13,046 nt of DNA. Origin: Hallerella sp964501065 (GTDB lineage: Bacteria > Fibrobacterota > Fibrobacteria > Fibrobacterales > Fibrobacteraceae). The translations under genes and the position numbers were made by a program. The stretch is taken from NCBI GenBank assembly GCA_964501065.1, contig CAZCRF010000064.1, positions 1 to 13,046 of the forward strand, written 5' to 3'. Under the pieces are notes generated by a model. That model saw only the letters and a list, made by a program, of their open reading frames with translations. It ran no database searches and was not told the origin of the DNA. Shown in pieces: positions 1-4,706 of this stretch (positions within the stretch are counted from its first letter, which is position 1; each line of letters opens with the position of its first letter).

Positions 1-18
1 CATGCCAATGGGAAAACA

Positions 19-33
19 GGTCGCTTGGCGACC
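19..33. repeat. Covarying mini-hairpin 1 of 3
   Basis: Seen in sequence: GGTCGC-TTG-GCGACC, a perfect 6-bp stem with a 3-base loop. It is preceded by an A-rich stretch ending AAAACA. It shares the pattern GnnCGy-TyG-rCGnnC with hairpins at 39-53 and 82-96, and every stem difference from those copies is compensated on the other arm. Bases 1-38 align to 64-101 with 26 of 38 identities, so this copy and the third are a diverged direct repeat with a 63-base offset. Function is unknown. It could be a protein-binding palindrome, an RNA hairpin in the 3' end of an upstream transcript, or a dispersed small palindromic repeat. Confidence 0.6.
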
Positions 34-38
34 AAACG

Positions 39-53
39 GTTCGTTCGACGAAC
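39..53. repeat. Covarying mini-hairpin 2 of 3
   Basis: Seen in sequence: GTTCGT-TCG-ACGAAC, a perfect 6-bp stem and 3-base loop, preceded by ACCAAACG. Its centre is 20 bases (two helical turns) from that of hairpin 1. It sits in a different codon phase from hairpins 1 and 3 if the region is read as protein, so coding constraint alone does not explain the pattern. Function unknown. Confidence 0.6.
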
Positions 54-81
54 ACGAGCTGCCCGTGCCAACGGCCAAACC

Positions 82-96
82 GTCCGTTTGACGGAC
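82..96. repeat. Covarying mini-hairpin 3 of 3
   Basis: Seen in sequence: GTCCGT-TTG-ACGGAC, a perfect 6-bp stem and 3-base loop, preceded by GCCAAACC and followed by AAAA. Against hairpin 1 it differs at three stem pairs and all three are compensated. Against hairpin 2 it differs at one stem pair, also compensated, plus one loop base. Two weaker dyads follow: GCCTTC at 101-106 with GAAGGC at 122-127, and GAATGC at 132-137 with GCATTC at 144-149. Confidence 0.6.
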
Positions 97-150
97 AAAA
101 GCCTTCGCGCCACGGGAAAAAGAAGGCCTTCGAATGCATAAGCGCATTCC

Positions 151-183
151 ATTGACAACACGAATCCGTCTTTACTATCTTTG
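151..183 (+). promoter_or_regulatory. Candidate promoter of the ABC-F gene, Bacteroidota type
   Basis: ATTGACA at 151-157 supplies a -33/-35 element, and TATCTTTG at 176-183 is an exact match to the Bacteroidota -7 consensus TAnnTTTG. The gap is about 21 bases. The predicted transcription start falls at about 187-190, on or next to the ATG at 189. No Shine-Dalgarno sequence precedes that ATG. Inference: the gene is transcribed with little or no leader. The match is seen; promoter activity is not shown. Confidence 0.5.
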
Positions 184-188
184 GCCCC

Positions 189-1784
189 ATGCTCAATGTT
201 TCCAATGTCAGCCTGCAATACGGCAGCCGCATCCTTTTCAAAGACGTCAACCTCTCCTTCCGCAAAGGGAACTGCTACGGAATCATCGGCGCGAACGGTG
301 CCGGAAAGTCCACGTTTCTCAAAATCCTCTCCGGGGAACTCGAACCGAACACGGGGGACGTGACCCACGATGCGAACGAGCGCATTTCCGTTTTAAAACA
401 GGATCACTTCGCCTTCGAAGATCTTTCCGTGTTGGACACCGTCATGATGGGATACCCGGAACTTTACCAAATCGGAAAGCGCCGGGACGAACTTTACGCA
501 AAGCCGGAAATGACCGAAGCCGAAGGCATGGAAGCGATAGACCTTGAAACCAAATTCGGCGAAATGGGCGGCTACGAGGCGGAATCCTCCGCCGGGACCC
601 TCCTCAAGGGGCTAGACATCCCGGAAGAATCCCACGCGAAGCTCATGCGCGAACTCGACGCCAACGAAAAGATTCGCGTTCTGCTGGCCCAGGCCCTTTT
701 CGGCAACCCGGACATCCTCCTCTTGGACGAACCGACGAACCACATGGACTTGGAGTGCATCGGCTGGTTGGAAGATTATCTGGAACGCTTCGAAAACACG
801 GTCATCGTCGTCTCTCACGACCGGCACTTCCTGAACACCGTCTGCACGAACATTTGCGACATCGATTACGGGAAAATCAACCTGTACGCGGGCAACTACG
901 AATTCTGGTACGAGGCGAGCCAGCTCGCCCAAAAGCAGCGCAAGGACCAGAACCGCCGCGCGGAAGAAAAAATCGCCGAACTGAAGGCGTTCATCCAACG
1001 ATTCGCGTCGAACGCGTCAAAGGCGAAACAGGCGACCAGCCGCAAGAAGCTCCTCGACAAGATGACCGTCGAAGAGATGCCCGCCTCCAGCCGCAAATTC
1101 CCCTGGGTCAGCTTCAAGATGGACCGCGAACCGGGGAAAATCGTCCTCGAAATCAAGGATTTGACGATTGACGGCGGCGACGGCAACAGGCTCGAGCATT
1201 TGAATTTTTCCCTCGGCGGCACGGACAAGGTCGCACTGGTCGGCGAATACGGCGCACTCAAGACGGCCTTCTTCGAAGCCATTCAAGACCCGGAAAACAT
1301 CAAGTCCGGGAAAGTCAAGTGGGGGACGACCATCTCCACGAGCTACTTCCCGAAGAACAACGACGCCTTCTTCGGCGAAGACCTTTCCCTGGTCGATTGG
1401 CTGCGCCAGTTCAGCAAGGAACAGGACGAGACGTTCATCCGCGGATTCCTCGGGCGCATGCTCTTCACCGGGGAAGAAGCCCTGAAGTCTGCAAAGGTCC
1501 TTTCCGGCGGGGAAAAGGTGCGCTGCATGCTCAGCCGCATGATGCTTTCGAACGCGAACATGCTGATGCTCGACGAGCCGACGGCGCACCTGGACCTGGA
1601 ATCCATCACCGCGCTGAACAACGGACTGGTCGCCTACAAGGGTCCCATCCTCTTCTGCACGGAAGACCACGAATTCGCGGAAACTTTGGCGAACCGCATC
1701 CTGGAACTCACCCCGAACGGATTCCTGGACCGCGCCATCACCTTCGACGAATGGTTCGAATCCCGGAAGAAAAAGAAGAAGTGA
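189..1784 (+). CDS. ybiT: ABC-F family ATPase, YbiT type, with degenerate second site
   Basis: A 531-residue soluble twin-ATPase protein, essentially the length of E. coli YbiT (about 530). ABC-F proteins bind the ribosome E site and act in translation or antibiotic protection; they have no membrane domain. NBD1 has Walker A GANGAGKST (34-42), Q71, Walker B LLLDEPTNH (177-185) and switch His210. The linker that contacts tRNA spans roughly 235-305. NBD2 keeps the signature LSGGE (438-442) and Walker B LMLDEPTAH (459-467), but its Walker A reads GEYGALKT (352-359), its switch His is Glu492, and its Q-loop Gln appears to be Lys389. NBD1's signature is LDANEK (157-161 region), also degenerate. 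So the site built from NBD1 Walker A and NBD2 signature is intact and the other is not. The C-terminus ends in a run of lysines. The start is chosen because MLNVSNVSLQYG aligns with the start of YbiT; no ribosome binding site is visible. It converges on the lipoprotein gene with only 7 bases between the stops. Confidence 0.92.
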   Translation: MLNVSNVSLQYGSRILFKDVNLSFRKGNCYGIIGANGAGKSTFLKILSGELEPNTGDVTHDANERISVLKQDHFAFEDLSVLDTVMMGYPELYQIGKRRDELYAKPEMTEAEGMEAIDLETKFGEMGGYEAESSAGTLLKGLDIPEESHAKLMRELDANEKIRVLLAQALFGNPDILLLDEPTNHMDLECIGWLEDYLERFENTVIVVSHDRHFLNTVCTNICDIDYGKINLYAGNYEFWYEASQLAQKQRKDQNRRAEEKIAELKAFIQRFASNASKAKQATSRKKLLDKMTVEEMPASSRKFPWVSFKMDREPGKIVLEIKDLTIDGGDGNRLEHLNFSLGGTDKVALVGEYGALKTAFFEAIQDPENIKSGKVKWGTTISTSYFPKNNDAFFGEDLSLVDWLRQFSKEQDETFIRGFLGRMLFTGEEALKSAKVLSGGEKVRCMLSRMMLSNANMLMLDEPTAHLDLESITALNNGLVAYKGPILFCTEDHEFAETLANRILELTPNGFLDRAITFDEWFESRKKKKK

Positions 1785-1791
1785 TTTCCCG

Positions 1792-2211
1792 CTAAAGCCC
1801 CGGGACGAAAATCGCCTTGCCGGATACCGTCTCGGACGTAACGGCTCCTCCCGAAACAAAACCGATTCCACTCCCGAAGTCGTAAGAATTGAACACGTAA
1901 CCGTCGACAGACGTTCCGAAATTTTCGAGCACCACGGCATTCGCCCCGATAAGGGCTGCCAAGTACTTCAATTTCTCGACGGCATAGTCCAAATCTTCTG
2001 AAGCGTTCCAGCCTTCATCGCTCGATGCGCTCACGAATCCAATCAGTTCGTACCTAGCGGGAAACTTTCCCAAGATTTTCACGTCTTCCGGTGCGACAAC
2101 CGGTTCCCGGAACGTTTCGTCCACCAGCAAGTACTTTCCCTTCGTCGTTCCGCAGGCTGTCAAAAGGACCGCCGAGAAGATCCAAATCAAAAACTTCATT
2201 CCGCGCATCAT
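1792..2211 (-). CDS. Small predicted lipoprotein, last gene of the methyltransferase operon
   Basis: A 139-residue protein starting MMRGMKFLIWIFSAVLLTAC. It has a basic N-terminus, a hydrophobic segment and a lipobox LTAC with Cys20 as the predicted lipidated residue, so it should be exported and membrane-anchored. The mature part has YELIGFVSAS (54-63) and LKYLAALIGANAVVLENFG (81-99). This A-lGANAVv pattern recalls small YbjQ/RcsF-like lipoproteins, but that is inference from a short motif. The C-terminal third is Gly/Ser-rich (DFGSGIGFVSGGA). The start at 2211 is chosen because it overlaps the upstream stop as ATGA and follows GGAAGGGGG by four bases; starts at 2208 and 2199 are also possible. 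Coupling to a nuclease gene is unusual for a lipoprotein. Function unknown. Confidence 0.75.
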   Translation of the reverse strand: MMRGMKFLIWIFSAVLLTACGTTKGKYLLVDETFREPVVAPEDVKILGKFPARYELIGFVSASSDEGWNASEDLDYAVEKLKYLAALIGANAVVLENFGTSVDGYVFNSYDFGSGIGFVSGGAVTSETVSGKAIFVPGL

Positions 2212-3329
2212 TTCGCCCCCTTCCGCCGGTTGCATTCCCGGCAGAGCATCTGGCAGTTTTCCGCCGAAGTTTTTCCGCCCGCGCTCCACGGCGTGATGTG
2301 GTCCGCCTCCATTTCGGAAAGTTCGAACCTCTTCCCCTTCGCCGGGCAATCGGGACCAGCGCAAAGGCCTTCTTGCCTTTCGTAGGCCTGGATTTTCTGC
2401 TCATCGCTGAACGCGCGGATGTTCAAGAATTTTTCGTTGCCGCTCAGCAAAAATTCCCAGATGCCGCGCTTGTTCGTCACGTCGTCGTCGAGAATGAGCC
2501 TCGCCGCTTCGGATTCGAGCTTGGCCGTGTCGAAGATTTCATTTTGGAAGCGGTTGTAGAGCATCCCCCAGTCGACGCCCTTCATGAACTTCAGCCGAGA
2601 CTTCTTGACGGAAAATGTCGTCTTCACCCATTCGATGACCGTTTGGAAATACCGCCAGAGCGCGCCCGCGTTCGGGTCGTTCTGGTGAATCGCCATGTAA
2701 CTTTCAATCGAAGCCGAAGAGGAATCTCCCGAAATCCAGCCGATGGCCGTCTCGAGATAATCCTGCCGGATTGCAGAACCGTTCAAAAGTTCCGAGCCTA
2801 TCCTTTGCGCCGCGCAACCGTTCTTGCTGAAGTAACGCTTCGCGTCCGAAAGCCACGGCCCCGCGTAGACGGCGTTCCGGAGTTCCTGTTCCGAGAGCTT
2901 TTCCCCGGCGATGTTGATGGTCCGGAACCAGGAAAGCTTTTCGGAATCCGTCCCCGAGCAAATGTAAATCATCAGCTCGTAGTCGAGAATCCTTTCCTGT
3001 TCATCGGACTGCAGATTGTGAAAGTAGCGGAAGTCGAAGGCGAACTCGCCCGCGACAAACTGGCAGAGCGAAATCGTGCGCTGCTGGCCGTCTATCACTT
3101 CGAACGTCCCGTCGTCGCGCCTTGCCCAATACATCACGTTCAACGGGAAGCCTTTGAAGACCGTGTCGATGACCGCCTCCCGCTGGCGGTCCTTGTAGAT
3201 GAATTCGCGCTGGTAAGGCGGACGGATGTCGAGATTTCCGCCGTAGCCCTTGACGCTCCCGGTTTCCTCGTCGTTCACGAAGCCTTCGACCAGTTCGCGG
3301 ACGCGGATGTTCTTGAGTTCGATATTCAT
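2208..3329 (-). CDS. DUF262 (GmrSD-type) protein with C-terminal HNH endonuclease
   Basis: 373 residues. The N-terminal DUF262 domain is shown by IRPPYQR (35-41), DGQQRT (80-85), a ParB/GmrS-like nucleotide-handling motif, and FRTINIAGEKLSEQELRNA (135-153). A helical middle region follows. The C-terminal HNH domain has Cys323 and Cys328, EADH with His344, Asn358, then CREC (363-366) and NRRKG, giving a probable zinc-bound beta-beta-alpha metal nuclease. Related GmrSD proteins are type IV restriction enzymes that cut modified phage DNA in an NTP-dependent way. Here the gene overlaps an EcoRI-type methyltransferase by ATGA and has a good ribosome binding site, AAAGGAAGA, a few bases upstream. 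Inference: it is the restriction partner of that methyltransferase, or a modification-dependent nuclease travelling with it. No frameshift is seen and the catalytic motifs are complete. Confidence 0.88.
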   Translation of the reverse strand: MNIELKNIRVRELVEGFVNDEETGSVKGYGGNLDIRPPYQREFIYKDRQREAVIDTVFKGFPLNVMYWARRDDGTFEVIDGQQRTISLCQFVAGEFAFDFRYFHNLQSDEQERILDYELMIYICSGTDSEKLSWFRTINIAGEKLSEQELRNAVYAGPWLSDAKRYFSKNGCAAQRIGSELLNGSAIRQDYLETAIGWISGDSSSASIESYMAIHQNDPNAGALWRYFQTVIEWVKTTFSVKKSRLKFMKGVDWGMLYNRFQNEIFDTAKLESEAARLILDDDVTNKRGIWEFLLSGNEKFLNIRAFSDEQKIQAYERQEGLCAGPDCPAKGKRFELSEMEADHITPWSAGGKTSAENCQMLCRECNRRKGAK

Positions 3330-4372
3330 AAATCTTCCTTTAAGACGAGGTCGGGATAGAAGGAACGTTTGCGAATAAGAATTCTTGCATATATTTCTTT
3401 ACCGTTCATCTTGAATCGATGACCGTAATTCGGATTGTCTTCAACATAACGATCTATTCCCAAAATTTCAAATTGTTCTGGATTGTACTTGTTCAAGAAA
3501 GTGATCGGCACTCCCATGATGCCGCCGTAATCCATCGGAATCTCGTCCGTCTTGTCCACGTTGATGGCGTCGTAGTTGTCGTACTTCGGGTAGTCTTCGG
3601 GCGAGTACTTCTTGTAGAGAATCATCTCTTCGTGCCGTTTCGGAAAGTCCAGGTTCGTGAACCAACAGGTGTTCCCCAGGCTGCGCCATTTCTGCCCGGA
3701 TTCGTCCACCCAAAACCGCGTCTCGCGAGGCTCGTAATACGCCGGGACCTTGAACTTCATGTCCCCGTTGTGGCAGCCGAGCCAAATTCTGTTTTCCTGG
3801 ATTAAAGGGAAGATTTCCTTGTACGGAATCGCATTCTGGTTCCCCACGATCAAGAACTTCTTGCCGTATTCCATGAGCTGCGCCACGTATTCGCGGAAAA
3901 GGCTGAAAGGCGGATTCGTCACCACGATGTCCGCCTGTTTCAAAATCTCGACGCACTCCTCGCTCCGGAAGTCGCCGTCGCCCTTGAGCGCGTGGATGCC
4001 GATTTCCTCCGGGTCGGGGACGCTGTTGCCGTTTCTGTCGCCGAAGTATTCGAGCCAAATCGCGCACTCCGAATCGTTTTGGCTAAAAAGGTCTCGCTCC
4101 TGGTTCTTGTAGCAGGTCGTGATGAGCCGCTTCAGTCCCAAGTGTTCAAAATTGTAGGCGAAGTAATGGAAGAAGTTCGAGACGCGCGGATCGTCGCAGT
4201 TGCAGAGGACGGTCTTCCCCGCGAAGTGTTTTTTGTAATGGCGAAGCTCGTTTTCGATGTCCGAAAGCTGCGTGTAGAATTCGTCCTTCTTCGCGTTCTT
4301 TGCGCTGTTCAATTGGCTGTTCTTTGCCACCGGGCCGCTCCTGAAAGCTTCGCCCGCATTCGGCACAGTCAT
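3326..4372 (-). CDS. EcoRI-family adenine-N6 DNA methyltransferase
   Basis: 348 residues, against about 326 for M.EcoRI. Family features are clear from memory of M.EcoRI: KKDEFYTQLSDIENEL (28-43), VLCNCDDPRVSNFFHYF (55-71, in place of a standard motif I), LKGDGDFRS (129-137), the catalytic NPPF (153-156) inside DIVVTNPPFSLFREY, YPKYDNYDAINV (261-272) and MGVPITFLNKYNPEQFE (286-302). It would transfer a methyl group from S-adenosylmethionine to adenine N6. GAATTC is the likely target by family, not proven. The N-terminal ~25 residues before DEFYTQ look extra. No Shine-Dalgarno is visible upstream; a structured RNA and terminator-like hairpin end 11 bases before the ATG. The 3' end (about 3330-3500) is about 36% G+C, whereas the middle is far richer, suggesting mosaic origin. 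It overlaps the DUF262-HNH gene by ATGA. Confidence 0.92.
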   Translation of the reverse strand: MTVPNAGEAFRSGPVAKNSQLNSAKNAKKDEFYTQLSDIENELRHYKKHFAGKTVLCNCDDPRVSNFFHYFAYNFEHLGLKRLITTCYKNQERDLFSQNDSECAIWLEYFGDRNGNSVPDPEEIGIHALKGDGDFRSEECVEILKQADIVVTNPPFSLFREYVAQLMEYGKKFLIVGNQNAIPYKEIFPLIQENRIWLGCHNGDMKFKVPAYYEPRETRFWVDESGQKWRSLGNTCWFTNLDFPKRHEEMILYKKYSPEDYPKYDNYDAINVDKTDEIPMDYGGIMGVPITFLNKYNPEQFEILGIDRYVEDNPNYGHRFKMNGKEIYARILIRKRSFYPDLVLKEDL

Positions 4373-4383
4373 TTCACAGATAC

Positions 4384-4468
4384 AAAAAGGGCGTGAAGTT
4401 GAATGCGCTTATCGTCGTTGAGGTTCCGCTAAGACCCGTCATCTAACAAGCACAAACAACTCACGCCC
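4384..4468 (-). terminator. Terminator-like long hairpin with U-run before the methyltransferase start
   Basis: On the minus strand 4468-4461 (GGGCGTGA) pairs with 4396-4389 (TCACGCCC). After one bulged A, 4460-4457 pairs with 4401-4398, then further pairs run with a few mismatches up to 4446/4412, giving about 18 pairs. The 3' arm is followed at once by TTTTTGTA. The U-run ends 11 bases before the ATG at 4372. It would end the candidate RNA or attenuate the operon. Confidence 0.55.
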
Positions 4469-4656
4469 CGAAACGGGCGGCACGGGCAACCCCGCCGCGA
4501 TTCCGCAGCGAAGACTGCACAGCCGAAACAGACCGCGCAAAGCCCGAGGACTCTGCGCAAAATCCGTTAGCGTGAGCGTTCGCCCCATTCTCAGACTGTT
4601 TTGAAATTAGCGGATTTCAACGACGAGAACGAGAGCAAAAACTCTAAAAAATGTCT
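4384..4656 (-). ncRNA. Candidate structured RNA or long leader of the methyltransferase gene
   Basis: No protein fits in this 334-base gap. On the minus strand a closing stem pairs 4626-4617 with 4421-4412 (10 bp, TCGTCGTTGA with TCAACGACGA) and, after a 2x3 internal loop, 4614-4607 with 4432-4425 (8 bp, TCCGCTAA with TTAGCGGA). Inside are: a hairpin at 4558-4535 (GCGCAGAG with CTTTGCGC, loop TCCTCGGG); GCAG/CTGC near 4518-4505; GCGGC...GCCGC at 4498-4477 with inner GGG-TTG-CCC; and CUCACGC (4576-4570) able to pair with GCGUGAG (4466-4460). A 7-bp palindrome TTGAAAT-CCGCTA-ATTTCAA (4620-4601) is an alternative to the closing stem. Ends are inferred from the promoter candidate and the terminator-like U-run. 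I found no signature of RNase P RNA, tmRNA, SRP RNA or common riboswitches. It may be a free small RNA, a switch controlling the methyltransferase, or, less likely, a small non-autonomous mobile element. Confidence 0.55.
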
Positions 4657-4660
4657 ACTG

Positions 4661-4692
4661 CGAATATAGAAAAAATCGCCTCGAAACCGAAA
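4661..4692 (-). promoter_or_regulatory. Candidate promoter for the structured RNA / methyltransferase operon
   Basis: On the minus strand TATATTCG (4668-4661) is one base off TAnnTTTG and is also a good sigma70-like -10 (TATATT). TTTC (4692-4689) lies exactly 20 bases upstream, one base off the TTTG element. The start point would be near 4656. It sits just after the CcsA-like gene's stop (4707), in a locally A/T-rich stretch. Confidence 0.35.
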
Positions 4693-4706
4693 GCCTTCCG
4701 CAAGCC

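Noticed and set aside
1..141. Frame 1 is open from the left edge to TAA at 139-141 and could be the 3' end of a gene with a 21-residue repeat.
   Set aside because: Only 46 codons, very basic composition, and the second hairpin lies out of phase; pairing explains the pattern better. Cannot be settled without the sequence to the left.
1785..1811. Weak dyad TCCCG/CGGGA between the convergent ABC-F and lipoprotein stops as a terminator.
   Set aside because: The stem is only 5 bp with a 9-base loop and lies mostly inside the lipoprotein coding sequence.
138..4412. A 12-base word ATAAGCGCATTC at 138-149 (plus) also occurs at 4412-4401 (minus), each upstream of a gene.
   Set aside because: About ten chance 12-mer matches are expected between the two strands of a 13-kb window, and the flanks do not align.
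4441..4570. Integron attC-like core: GTTAGAT on the minus strand (4447-4441) and CTAAC near 4570.
   Set aside because: The outer boxes are not complementary as an attC requires, no L-box pairing is present, and no integrase is nearby.
4582..4597. CTGAGA on the minus strand resembling part of a TPP riboswitch.
   Set aside because: The other conserved TPP segment is absent and the neighbouring genes have no link to thiamine.
4412..4626. The inverted repeat closing the structured RNA could be terminal repeats of a small MITE-like element.
   Set aside because: No target-site duplication is visible at either end and the interior is full of nested hairpins; kept only as a minor alternative.
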